A DNA stretch of 19,704 nucleotides from Burkholderiales bacterium (GTDB lineage Bacteria; Pseudomonadota; Gammaproteobacteria; Burkholderiales; Burkholderiaceae_C), in NCBI GenBank assembly GCA_005789685.1, contig SXXD01000134.1, positions 1 to 19,704 of the forward strand, read 5' to 3'. Below the pieces are notes generated by a model, which did not search any database, was not told where the DNA came from, and worked only from the letters and a program-made list of their open reading frames with translations. A program made the position numbers and the translations under genes. Positions 1 to 6,936 of the stretch are shown here, one piece after another (within the stretch, counting starts at the first letter, position 1; each line of letters starts with the position of its first letter).

Positions 1-348
1 GATGCCTTTTGTGGCTGCTTGCGCAGTACGCACATTGGCGCGAACAGAGATGTTCATGCCAATGAAACCACAGGCACCCGAAAGAACGGCGCCAATGACG
101 AAGCCAATGGCGGTCATGCTGTCAAGGAACACACCCATGAGGATGGCCAAGACGACGCCTACGATGGCAATGGTTTTATATTGTCTGGCCAGATAAGCCG
201 CTGCCCCATCTTGAATAGCGGCCGCAATTTCTTGCATCCGTGCATTGCCAGGGTCTTGGGCCAAAATCCAACCGCGAGCCCAAACGCCATAAATCACGGC
301 GATCAGTCCACAAACTAGCGCCAAAATCAACGCTGAATTGCCTGTCAT
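1..348 (-). CDS. hppA: Membrane-bound proton/sodium-translocating pyrophosphatase, N-terminal part (runs off the window)
   Basis: The visible 116 codons begin with ATG at 348 and stay open to the window edge, so the gene is 3'-truncated by the window, not broken. The product hydrolyses pyrophosphate in the cytoplasm and couples this to H+ or Na+ export across the inner membrane. Three hydrophobic segments are visible: about residues 5-27, 55-73 and 77-98. They are followed by [12 protein letters not shown], a stretch typical of the start of membrane pyrophosphatases. A strong ribosome site (AAGGAG, 362-357) sits 8 bases before the ATG. It is divergent from the soluble pyrophosphatase gene ppa. 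The residues that separate K+-dependent from K+-independent types lie outside the window, so the ion specificity cannot be judged. Family identity is confident from the N-terminal pattern. Confidence 0.9.
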   Translation of the reverse strand, partial: MTGNSALILALVCGLIAVIYGVWARGWILAQDPGNARMQEIAAAIQDGAAAYLARQYKTIAIVGVVLAILMGVFLDSMTAIGFVIGAVLSGACGFIGMNISVRANVRTAQAATKGI

Positions 349-356
349 ATATCAAT

Positions 357-416
357 CTCCTTAGTTTTTACAGCTAGAAGGAGGTGCAACGCTCTGGGAG
401 CACCTCCCTGCGTTGC
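357..416 (-). promoter_or_regulatory. Structured 5' leader of hppA, possible RNA switch
   Basis: Read on the minus strand, four short elements occur in the order S1, S2, S1', S2'. GCAACGC (416-410) pairs with GCGTTGC (392-386), and GGAGGTGC (407-400) pairs with GCACCTCC (387-380). This interleaved order allows an H-type pseudoknot, with the two 3' arms sharing two bases. A nested hairpin GGGAG-GTG-CTCCC (408-396) fits inside S1. The last arm continues as CACCTCCTT (386-378), which matches the 16S anti-Shine-Dalgarno and can pair with the hppA ribosome site AAGGAG (362-357). Formation of S2 would free the ribosome site, and its opening would allow sequestration. I do not recognise a known riboswitch class here; function is inferred. 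Confidence 0.45.
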
Positions 417-455
417 TTCCTCGCTCTCACTAGGAGTCGATTGGCCAACTGAAGC

Positions 456-484
456 ATTAAAAGGGCAATATCCCGAAGAAGCAA
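456..484 (-). promoter_or_regulatory. Candidate sigma-70 promoter of hppA
   Basis: On the minus strand TTGCTT (484-479) and TTTAAT (461-456) are separated by 17 bases. The -10 matches consensus at five of six positions and the -35 at three. Transcription would begin near 449, at the edge of the palindrome TTGGCCAA (441-448). That gives a leader of about 100 bases containing the overlapping inverted repeats before hppA. Confidence 0.4.
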
Positions 485-485
485 G

Positions 486-526
486 CCCCGTGAAAGTAAA
501 ATCGGGGTTAATCCTAAGGTCCTTAG
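486..526 (+). promoter_or_regulatory. Inverted repeats upstream of ppa
   Basis: Two inverted repeats lie between hppA and ppa. CCCCG (486-490) faces CGGGG (503-507) across 12 bases. CTAAGG-T-CCTTAG (514-526) is a perfect palindrome with 6-base arms around a single centre base. No clear -35/-10 pair for ppa was found, and ppa has no obvious Shine-Dalgarno sequence. The palindrome could be an operator or lie in the ppa transcript; neither can be decided here. Confidence 0.3.
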
Positions 527-556
527 ATTCTCATCAACTCTTTAAGTTTTCAGAAA

Positions 557-1093
557 ATGTCTCTAGATAACGTCACCCCTGGTAGCAAAGTACCCGAAGA
601 ATTCAACGTCATCATCGAAATCCCGATGAATGCCGACCCTGTGAAATACGAAGTCGACAAAGCCACTGGCGCCATTTTTGTCGACCGCTTCATGAGCACG
701 TCGATGCATTACCCCACCAACTACGGCTATGTGCCTAAAACCATCAGCGGAGATGGCGATCCTGTTGACGTGTTGGTCATTACCCCAGTGCCGCTCATTC
801 CAGGCGTTGTCGTTCCCTGCCGTGCCATTGGCATCTTGAAAATGGAAGACGAAGCGGGCGAAGACGGCAAAGTGTTGGCAGTGCCTACAGACAAAATTTT
901 GTCCATTTACACGCAATGGCAAAAGCCTGAAGACTTAAACCCACTGCGTTTGAAAACCATTGCGCACTTCTTTGAGCATTACAAGGATTTGGAAGTGGGC
1001 AAGTGGGTCAAAATTATTGGCTGGGAAGGCCCAGAAGCCGCCAAGAAAGAAATCTTGGATGGCATTGCCAACTACCAAAAAGAAAACGCCTAA
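557..1093 (+). CDS. ppa: Inorganic pyrophosphatase (soluble, family I)
   Basis: This cytoplasmic enzyme hydrolyses pyrophosphate to two phosphates and so pulls biosynthetic reactions forward. At 178 residues it has the normal length for bacterial family I enzymes. The family signature DGDPVDVLV lies at residues 66-74 and carries the metal-binding aspartates (D66, D68, D71). The start VIIEIPMN (residues 18-25) is typical of proteobacterial Ppa. The ATG at 557 is chosen because the N-terminus then fits the family, although no clear ribosome site precedes it. It is divergent from hppA, so a pump that conserves pyrophosphate energy and an enzyme that dissipates it share one intergenic region. An inverted repeat that could end transcription follows the stop. 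Confidence 0.97.
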   Translation: MSLDNVTPGSKVPEEFNVIIEIPMNADPVKYEVDKATGAIFVDRFMSTSMHYPTNYGYVPKTISGDGDPVDVLVITPVPLIPGVVVPCRAIGILKMEDEAGEDGKVLAVPTDKILSIYTQWQKPEDLNPLRLKTIAHFFEHYKDLEVGKWVKIIGWEGPEAAKKEILDGIANYQKENA

Positions 1094-1101
1094 TCAAACC
1101 G

Positions 1102-1136
1102 AAAAGCCGATCACTTCGCTTTCAGGGGAGATCGGC
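1102..1136 (-). terminator. Candidate terminator of the GNAT/FemAB-like gene, possibly bidirectional
   Basis: GCCGATC (1106-1112 on the plus strand) and GATCGGC (1130-1136) form a 7-base stem around a 17-base loop. On the minus strand the stem is followed by TTTTC, so it favours ending the gene that stops at 1111; its distal arm lies inside that gene's last codons. It also lies just after the ppa stop and may serve both convergent genes. The loop is long and the T-run short. Confidence 0.4.
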
Positions 1137-2280
1137 CTTCCAAGTTTTCTAAATAGGCCGACACGCCGTGGCCTTCTTTTTCTAAATACTTTTCGACCGC
1201 ATCTGCAAAGCCTGGATGAGCTAGCCAATGCGCGCTGTTGGCCTTCACGGGCAGCAGGGCCCGAGCCATTTTGTGCTCGCCTTGCGCACCGCCTTCAAAC
1301 CGCGCTACACCCTTGTCGATGCACCACGCAATGGGTTGGTAGTAGCAGGCTTCAAAGTGCAAACAATCGACGCGCTCTAAGGCACCCCAATATCGACCAT
1401 AGGCGACGTTGTTGCCCAAGCCAATCAGGCTGCAAGCCATGCGCCGGCCATTTTTTTCTGCAATGAAAAGCACCCAGTTCTCGGGCATGGTGTCTTGCAT
1501 GCGCTGAAAAAAATCACGGTTCAAATACGGCGCGTTGCCATGCTCGAAGTAGGTTTGGGCATAACATTGGTAAAAGAAATCCCAGTCAGCGCTTTGAATC
1601 TGAGTGCCCTCATAGGCTTTGAAAATCACACCTGCTTCAGCCACTTTGCGCCGCTCTTGCTTGATTTTTTTGCGCTTTTCCTGATTCAAAGCCTTTAGAA
1701 AATCATCAAAGTCTTCGTAAGCTGCGTTGTGCCAATGAAATTGAACGGTATGACGGCTTAGCCAACCTGCCGTTTCAGTCACTTGAAGGTCTTCGTTCGA
1801 CAAAAATAACAAGTGCAAAGAAGACCAATCTTCATTTTGTGCCAGCTCAACCATGGCCGACAGCAGGACAGATTGGCTTTGCTTAGAGTCGGCCAACAAG
1901 CGCGAGCCAGGAACAGGCGTGAACGGCACAGCAGACACAGCCTTTGGGTAGTAGTTCAAACCATGCCTTTGGTAGGCATCCGCCCAAGCCCAATCGAACA
2001 CATATTCCCCATAAGAATGGGGCTTGATGTACAAAACAGCAGCACCCGCCAACTGGCCTGCCTGCGGCGGCAAGGCATGGCGAAGGGTGACAAGCTGCAA
2101 TTTCCAACCCGTTTCGGCTGATGCCGAGCCACTTTCTTCCATGGCGCTCAGATAGGCGTGGCGCATGAAGGGGGTGGGCTCGGTTTGGGCCTCTAGCAAC
2201 GCATCCCAGTCCTGCGCCGAAACATTGCGCATCGAAACCTGCACCTCAATGACATAATTGTTGGAATTGAATTCCTTCAC
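1111..2280 (-). CDS. GNAT-superfamily acyltransferase, FemAB-like (DUF482/PF04339 type)
   Basis: The 389-residue product resembles the FemAB-like DUF482 family, cytoplasmic proteins with a double GNAT fold; their substrate is not known to me. Supporting features are the basic stretch EKRKKIKQERRKVAEAG near residues 203-219 and the FEGGAQGEHKMAR motif near the C-terminus, both characteristic of the family. The GTG at 2280 is preferred because GAAGGG precedes it at about 8 bases. The residues it adds also contain the first strand (VIEVQVS) expected before SAQDWDALL. An ATG at 2232 is the alternative. Its start is only 4 bases from that of nadE, so each promoter must lie in the other gene. It converges on ppa. 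Family assignment is fairly sure; function is open. Confidence 0.85.
   Translation of the reverse strand: MKEFNSNNYVIEVQVSMRNVSAQDWDALLEAQTEPTPFMRHAYLSAMEESGSASAETGWKLQLVTLRHALPPQAGQLAGAAVLYIKPHSYGEYVFDWAWADAYQRHGLNYYPKAVSAVPFTPVPGSRLLADSKQSQSVLLSAMVELAQNEDWSSLHLLFLSNEDLQVTETAGWLSRHTVQFHWHNAAYEDFDDFLKALNQEKRKKIKQERRKVAEAGVIFKAYEGTQIQSADWDFFYQCYAQTYFEHGNAPYLNRDFFQRMQDTMPENWVLFIAEKNGRRMACSLIGLGNNVAYGRYWGALERVDCLHFEACYYQPIAWCIDKGVARFEGGAQGEHKMARALLPVKANSAHWLAHPGFADAVEKYLEKEGHGVSAYLENLEGRSPLKAK
2263..2275. promoter_or_regulatory. Palindrome at the shared start of the GNAT gene and nadE
   Basis: GGAATT-G-AATTCC is a perfect inverted repeat with 6-base arms. It lies within the first codons of the minus-strand gene and 9 bases before the nadE ATG. 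Its position would suit an operator or a translation-blocking hairpin for nadE. There is no direct support beyond symmetry, and AT-rich 6-base arms can arise by chance. Confidence 0.25.
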
Positions 2281-2284
2281 CTGT

Positions 2285-3958
2285 ATGACCCTTCAACTTT
2301 GTATAGCCCAACTCAACTTCGTCGTCGGCGATATGCCGGGCAACGCCCGCAGAATCATCGAGGCTGCTCGCACAGCTTATGACCAAGGCGCAAAGGTCTT
2401 GATCACCCCTGAGCTGGCCATTTGCGGCTATGCCGCAGAAGACCTTTTGCTTCGACCTGCTTTCATGGATGCCTGCGATGATGCCCTGAAAACAGTGGCC
2501 CGCGAGTTGGCTGGGTTAAAAGGTTTGCACGTGGTGGTGGGGCATCCTGAAGGCGGTGGTCTCCAAAGCCGCAGCGTCTCCGTCACAAAACGCTACAACC
2601 GGGCCAGTGTCTTGTGCGAGGGGAGGGTCATTGCCTCTTACGCCAAACAAGAATTGCCCAATTACCAAGTGTTTGACGAGCGTCGATATTTCACGTCGGG
2701 CCATGAGCCCTGTGTGTTTGAAGTCGACGGCGTGAAAATGGGTTTGTTGATCTGTGAGGATGCATGGTTTGAAGCACCGGCGCAACGTGCACGCAATGCA
2801 GGCGCACAACTGTTGTTGGTGTTAAACGCGTCCCCCTTCCATGTGGGCAAGGGGCTAGAGCGTGAGGTTCAAATGGGCCAACGTGTTCAAGAGTGCGGAT
2901 TGCCCTTGGTCTATGCGCATTTGGTGGGTGGCCAAGATGAAGTCATCTTTGAGGGTCGGTCCTTTGCGCTTAATGCCAAGGCAGAAGTTGTTGCCAGAGC
3001 ACCCGCATTTCTTGAGTGCTTGCAATCCATCAGCGTTCAAAATAATCAAGGGTCCGAGGGCCTGCAAATTTCAGGTACCGAGGTGTCTGCAAGCAACTCT
3101 TGGGAAGAAGACCTTTGGCACGCATTGGTCTTGGGCATTCGCGACTATTTAGGCAAGAACGGTTTTCCGGGTGCCATTTTGGGACTATCGGGTGGCATTG
3201 ACTCCGCATTGGTGCTGGCGCTGGCAGTTGACGCCTTGGGTGCAGACAACATTCATGCGGTCATGATGCCGTCGCCCTATACCGCTGACATCAGTTGGAT
3301 AGATTCGCGAGAGATGGTTAAACGCCTGGGTGTGAGTTACGACGAAATCGCCATTGCGCCATTGTTTGAGGGCTTCAAATTGGCTTTGGCAGACCAATTC
3401 AAAGGTTTGGCAGAAGACACCACGGAAGAAAATATTCAGGCGCGTGTTCGCGGTACGCTGCTCATGGCCATGTCCAATAAAACGGGCGCCATTGTGCTGA
3501 CAACGGGCAACAAAAGTGAAATGGCCACAGGGTATTGCACCTTGTATGGCGATATGGCTGGCGGTTTTGCGGTCATCAAGGATGTTGTCAAAACACAAGT
3601 CTTCAAGTTGGCCGAGTGGCGCAATCAAAATGATCCCTATGGTACAGGCCGCACCCCCATACCCGAGAGAATCATCACCCGCCCGCCCAGTGCTGAATTG
3701 AGGGCGGACCAAAAAGACCAAGACAGTTTGCCGCCTTATGAAGTCTTAGACGCCATCGTTCAAAGGTACATGGAGAACGACGAAGGCATCCAGGCCTTGG
3801 TGGCAGATGGTTTTGATCGCTCAGACGTTGAAAAAGTCACCCGGCTGATTAAACTCAACGAGTACAAGCGCCGACAATCTCCTGTGGGAATTCGTGTCAC
3901 ACACCGCAGTTTTGGCAAAGATTGGCGTTATCCTATTACCAATCGATTTCGAGCTTAA
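2285..3958 (+). CDS. nadE: Glutamine-dependent NAD+ synthetase
   Basis: The enzyme makes NAD+ from deamido-NAD+ (nicotinate adenine dinucleotide), ATP and glutamine, the last step of NAD synthesis. The 557-residue protein has two domains. The N-terminal nitrilase-type glutaminase carries the Glu43 (PELAICGY), Lys121 (KQELPNY) and Cys157 (ICEDAW) triad. The C-terminal synthetase has the pyrophosphate loop SGGIDS at 302-307 and TTGNKSEMATGYCTLYGD further on. The ATG at 2285 gives MTLQLCIAQLNF, the usual family start; an upstream in-frame TTG at 2258 would add nine unlikely residues. No clear Shine-Dalgarno is seen. glnB follows after 22 bases in the same direction, suggesting cotranscription. 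PII control of a glutamine-dependent NadE has been reported in Azospirillum, so a functional link is plausible. Confidence 0.96.
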   Translation: MTLQLCIAQLNFVVGDMPGNARRIIEAARTAYDQGAKVLITPELAICGYAAEDLLLRPAFMDACDDALKTVARELAGLKGLHVVVGHPEGGGLQSRSVSVTKRYNRASVLCEGRVIASYAKQELPNYQVFDERRYFTSGHEPCVFEVDGVKMGLLICEDAWFEAPAQRARNAGAQLLLVLNASPFHVGKGLEREVQMGQRVQECGLPLVYAHLVGGQDEVIFEGRSFALNAKAEVVARAPAFLECLQSISVQNNQGSEGLQISGTEVSASNSWEEDLWHALVLGIRDYLGKNGFPGAILGLSGGIDSALVLALAVDALGADNIHAVMMPSPYTADISWIDSREMVKRLGVSYDEIAIAPLFEGFKLALADQFKGLAEDTTEENIQARVRGTLLMAMSNKTGAIVLTTGNKSEMATGYCTLYGDMAGGFAVIKDVVKTQVFKLAEWRNQNDPYGTGRTPIPERIITRPPSAELRADQKDQDSLPPYEVLDAIVQRYMENDEGIQALVADGFDRSDVEKVTRLIKLNEYKRRQSPVGIRVTHRSFGKDWRYPITNRFRA

Positions 3959-3977
3959 TTTTTCAGACTGGACCTGA

Positions 3978-4319
<342 letters not shown>

Positions 4320-4330
4320 GCGCCAATGTT

Positions 4331-4918
4331 CTAAATGGCCTGGCTCAAGAACGGCGTTGGCATGCCTGCAGCTTGAATCAAACTGGGCAACAATTTAAGA
4401 GCGTCGCTGTCCGTTTGGATTAACTCCATTTGCCATGGCCCTATGAACTGGTGTTGCACCACGCTGCTTAAAAAAGCCAGCATAGGGTTGTAGAAACCAT
4501 TCAGGTTGAGCAGGCCAATGGGCTTGTTGTGGTAGCCCAGCTGGCGCCAGGTCCAAACTTCATAAAACTCTTCAAAGGTGCCGATGCCACCAGGCAATGC
4601 AAGGAATGCATCGGCGCGTTCTGCCATCATTCTTTTGCGATCGTGCATGGTTTCAACCACATGCAATTCGGTGCAGCCGGTGTGGGCCCATTCATTTTCA
4701 ACCAGGGCGCGCGGAATGACGCCCACCACGCGGCCGCCTGCAGCAAGGGTGGCATCTGCAACGATGCCCATCAGCCCATTTCTGCCGCCACCATACACAA
4801 GCTGCCCGCCGTGTTGCGCAATCCATTGTCCCACTTGTTGGGCAGATTCAGCGAAGGCGGGTTCATCGCCCGGCTTAGAGCCGCAGTAAACACAAATTGA
4901 AAAAAGCGGATCAGCCAT
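4331..4918 (-). CDS. LOG-family protein, cytokinin riboside 5'-monophosphate phosphoribohydrolase type
   Basis: The 195-residue protein belongs to the LOG (Lonely Guy, TIGR00730) family of Rossmann-fold enzymes that cleave nucleoside 5'-monophosphates to base and ribose 5-phosphate. Seen are GGGRNGLMG at 43-51, MHDRKRMM at 91-98 and the hallmark PGGIGTFEE at 109-117, which carries the catalytic glutamate region. The physiological substrate in bacteria without plant contact is uncertain, since members also act on AMP or other NMPs. Its ATG overlaps the end of dgkA by 8 bases (ATGGCTGA), so translation is likely coupled. It is the last gene of the six-gene minus-strand run that begins with the ECF sigma factor. 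Confidence 0.92.
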   Translation of the reverse strand: MADPLFSICVYCGSKPGDEPAFAESAQQVGQWIAQHGGQLVYGGGRNGLMGIVADATLAAGGRVVGVIPRALVENEWAHTGCTELHVVETMHDRKRMMAERADAFLALPGGIGTFEEFYEVWTWRQLGYHNKPIGLLNLNGFYNPMLAFLSSVVQHQFIGPWQMELIQTDSDALKLLPSLIQAAGMPTPFLSQAI

Positions 4919-5300
4919 GGATGTATTTCCAAATGGCGGCAGACCAAATGCCTAAGCAAAGAAAAAGACTAAGCAGCACAGCAGCACTGCCCATGTCCTT
5001 GGCCCGCTTGGACAGCGCATGCCATTCAGTGCCAATTCGGTCGATGGCGGTTTCGATGCCGGTGTTTAACAGCTCGACCACCATGACAAAAATAACGGAG
5101 CCACACAACAAGGAAACTTCTACCCAAGTTTGTCCTAGCCAAAAGGCGGCAGGAATGAGAAAGATGGCGAGCAAGGCTTCTTGGCGAAATGCGGTTTCGC
5201 CCCATCCGGCTTTGAGCCCCGCAATGGAATAGCCACCCGCATGGAAAATGCGCGACAGGCCCTTTCGAGCCTTTTGGGGATTCACATGGTCAATGGTCAT
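4911..5300 (-). CDS. dgkA: Diacylglycerol kinase (membrane, DgkA type)
   Basis: This small inner-membrane kinase phosphorylates diacylglycerol to phosphatidic acid and so recycles lipid left by envelope glycan modification. From the ATG at 5300 it has 129 residues, near the usual 120-130. Three membrane segments are expected at about 41-58, 62-81 and 105-124. Key residues are visible: Glu76 with ELLNTGIETAIDRIG (76-90) and KDMGSAAV (101-108). A longer open frame extends upstream to 5486, but those residues overlap the RDD gene and do not resemble DgkA. No good Shine-Dalgarno precedes 5300. It follows the RDD gene after 22 bases and overlaps the LOG gene. Confidence 0.94.
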   Translation of the reverse strand: MTIDHVNPQKARKGLSRIFHAGGYSIAGLKAGWGETAFRQEALLAIFLIPAAFWLGQTWVEVSLLCGSVIFVMVVELLNTGIETAIDRIGTEWHALSKRAKDMGSAAVLLSLFLCLGIWSAAIWKYIHG

Positions 5301-5322
5301 GAAACTAGGAGGGCGATGAATT

Positions 5323-5865
5323 TCAGGTTTTCTTTGGAACATCCACCAGCTGCGTGCCAGCCCAGACGTCATGCCAATATTGTCCACGCAATTGGAATTT
5401 GCTTGAGAGGGCCCAAACAAAAACCCAAACCAGGACCAGCAGCCCAACGACTGGCGCAGGCAATTGAAAGGGGATGGCTGCAACAATGGGCGGTAAAAAC
5501 CACACCCAGCTCAGAAAGTACCTGAGCAATGCCCGAGACTGAGTGAGAGGTTGACCAGAAGCGTCTAACACTTTGATGTGCCAAGTCTTCATGGCAAGTG
5601 TTTGACCCTTGGACCATAGCCAAGTGAAGTAAATGGCAAATATAAGGAACAAAAAAGCTTGCAGGCCATGGCGGTTGTCTAAGGCGTGCTTTGTTTGGCT
5701 GAGGGTGCCAAACAAATAGCCAGCCAGGAAAATGACACCAAACAGCAACATGCCCTCATAAAACCAGCAGGCCATGCGGCGTGCCAGTGAAGGGGTGGTG
5801 AAAATGAGCGGGGTATCAGTGCTTGAATCGACAGAATCTTCAGGCATCAAAGGTGAATCACTCAA
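5323..5865 (-). CDS. RDD-family membrane protein
   Basis: This 180-residue inner-membrane protein has about four hydrophobic segments, near residues 33-55, 69-85, 118-132 and 136-153. It carries the RDD pattern: ARRMACWFYEG near 28-38, WSKGQTLAMKTWHIKVL near 84-100, and HDVWAGTQLV at the C-terminus. In the first motif the usual Asp (as in YDG) is Glu, a conservative change. RDD proteins include some Na+ or Li+/H+ antiporters, but most have no known function. The start is taken as TTG at 5865, one base after the DUF3106 stop, with GAAGG about 8 bases upstream; an ATG at 5847 is the alternative but has no ribosome site. It is placed between an exported protein and dgkA in a probable operon. Confidence 0.88.
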   Translation of the reverse strand: MSDSPLMPEDSVDSSTDTPLIFTTPSLARRMACWFYEGMLLFGVIFLAGYLFGTLSQTKHALDNRHGLQAFLFLIFAIYFTWLWSKGQTLAMKTWHIKVLDASGQPLTQSRALLRYFLSWVWFLPPIVAAIPFQLPAPVVGLLVLVWVFVWALSSKFQLRGQYWHDVWAGTQLVDVPKKT

Positions 5866-5866
5866 C

Positions 5867-6496
5867 TCAAGTACCTTCAGGGATGGCCACGATGGTGGGC
5901 AATAAAGTTTTCTTGTCGATCACAATGCTGGTGGTGGATTTATTGACTTTTTCTGTGGGGATAGATTTGCCTGACAAAGGAATAACCTTGTTGGGTGACG
6001 CGGCCTGCGATGCTGTGGCCGCGCCTCGAATGCCTGTGGTTTGCTGGGCCGCCAGTTTTTTCTTATCTTCAGGGCTGAGCGCTTGATAGGCCATCCACTG
6101 CGTTTTTTTGGCGTCGGCGTCTAGGGTTTTGGTCTGATTGAAATTCAGCCTGGCTTGTGCTCTTTGTTGGGGGCTAAGAGAAACCCACTCTGCCATTCTT
6201 TCGTGCAGGATGGCTTGCTCATTGGTGGACAAATTGTCAAAATTGATTGACATGGCCAGCCATTTGTTTTTTTGGGCATGGCTTATTTGCGCCCAATGAG
6301 GCGCCAAAGGTGCTAGGGCTTTTTTTTGCGCGCTCTGCAAACTTTGCCATGATGAATTTGAAGCGGAAGCGGAAGCCGCCGAGGACCCGGCTGGAGGATT
6401 GGCTGCGTTAGCCTGAAGAGTTTGCGCGAGCGCGTCTGTGACTGCCGTGCACAAAACGACAGCGAGAAAGCTGGCTATCAAACTCGAATGAATCAA
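5867..6496 (-). CDS. DUF3106 exported protein, possible periplasmic sensor
   Basis: The 209-residue product starts with a signal peptide: hydrophobic residues 5-20, with a likely cut after DALA at 24. An Ala/Ser/Pro-rich linker follows to about 49. The mature part has helical units centred on tryptophans: HWAQIS (68-73), MAEWVSLSPQQRAQAR (101-116) and QWMAYQALSPEDKKKL (133-148). The LSPxxR/K turn recalls the LTxxQ-type helical hairpins of CpxP- and CnrX-like periplasmic sensors, but this is resemblance only. Its start overlaps the end of the DUF3619 gene by 4 bases, and the RDD gene begins one base after its stop. In context it could be the stress-sensing part of the sigma factor system. Family call is firm; role is inferred. 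Confidence 0.85.
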   Translation of the reverse strand: MIHSSLIASFLAVVLCTAVTDALAQTLQANAANPPAGSSAASASASNSSWQSLQSAQKKALAPLAPHWAQISHAQKNKWLAMSINFDNLSTNEQAILHERMAEWVSLSPQQRAQARLNFNQTKTLDADAKKTQWMAYQALSPEDKKKLAAQQTTGIRGAATASQAASPNKVIPLSGKSIPTEKVNKSTTSIVIDKKTLLPTIVAIPEGT

Positions 6497-6936
6497 TCGG
6501 GGACCTTTGATTCGAGGGGGTTGGACTTCAAAAAGATCAAGAACCCGGGGTCGGTATAGGCCGCTGGGGGCAAGTCGTCAATGAGAAGTTCGGTATCTAG
6601 CTGGGCGATCTCATTGGCGCGGTGCTCATTTTGAAAAACATGAATGGTGGCCAAGCCAAACAGGAAAACAATGAGGGGCAGGGCAGAAGCCAAACGGCTC
6701 CAGAGGTCTAAACCTTCGTCGGAATGGCCCATGCCAAGTCCGCCGGCGGAGGCCAACTGAGGCACAAAAATGCGAACAGGCTCGGGTTTACGCTGAGCAA
6801 GGGCCTGCATTCGGGCCACACGCAAGCGCTCTGTAATGTCGTGCGGCAGGTCTGCGGCATGCTCATTTAAGCGGCGCGAGATAGACCGACCCACTTGGTC
6901 AATTCTGTGCATGTCTGGTTTGGCGTTCGTTTTCAT
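6493..6936 (-). CDS. DUF3619 single-pass membrane protein, candidate anti-sigma factor
   Basis: The 147-residue protein has a charged, helix-prone N-terminal part (about 1-80), one membrane segment (about 82-101, LASALPLIVFLFGLATIHV) and a short acidic C-terminal tail. This topology matches transmembrane anti-sigma factors that hold sigma in the cytoplasm, but no zinc-binding HxxxCxxC motif is present. It overlaps the sigma factor gene by 4 bases (6933-6936) and the DUF3106 gene by 4 bases (6493-6496), indicating coupled translation. DUF3619 genes commonly follow this sigma factor in Burkholderiales. The anti-sigma role is inferred from topology and position, not from a recognised domain. Confidence 0.85.
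   Translation of the reverse strand: MKTNAKPDMHRIDQVGRSISRRLNEHAADLPHDITERLRVARMQALAQRKPEPVRIFVPQLASAGGLGMGHSDEGLDLWSRLASALPLIVFLFGLATIHVFQNEHRANEIAQLDTELLIDDLPPAAYTDPGFLIFLKSNPLESKVPD

Noticed and set aside
380..416. Known fluoride or SAH riboswitch upstream of hppA
   Set aside because: The conserved sequences of these classes as I know them are not present; only the pseudoknot-capable topology is shared in a general way.
3185..3721. 178-codon minus-strand frame in nadE
   Set aside because: Antisense to the conserved synthetase domain of NadE; no recognisable domain.
4320..4330. Terminator between glnB and the LOG gene
   Set aside because: Only 11 bases separate the stop codons and no stem with a T-run was seen in either direction.
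5301..5486. Longer N-terminus for DgkA
   Set aside because: The extra 62 residues overlap the RDD gene in another frame and do not resemble DgkA, whose normal length is reached from the ATG at 5300.
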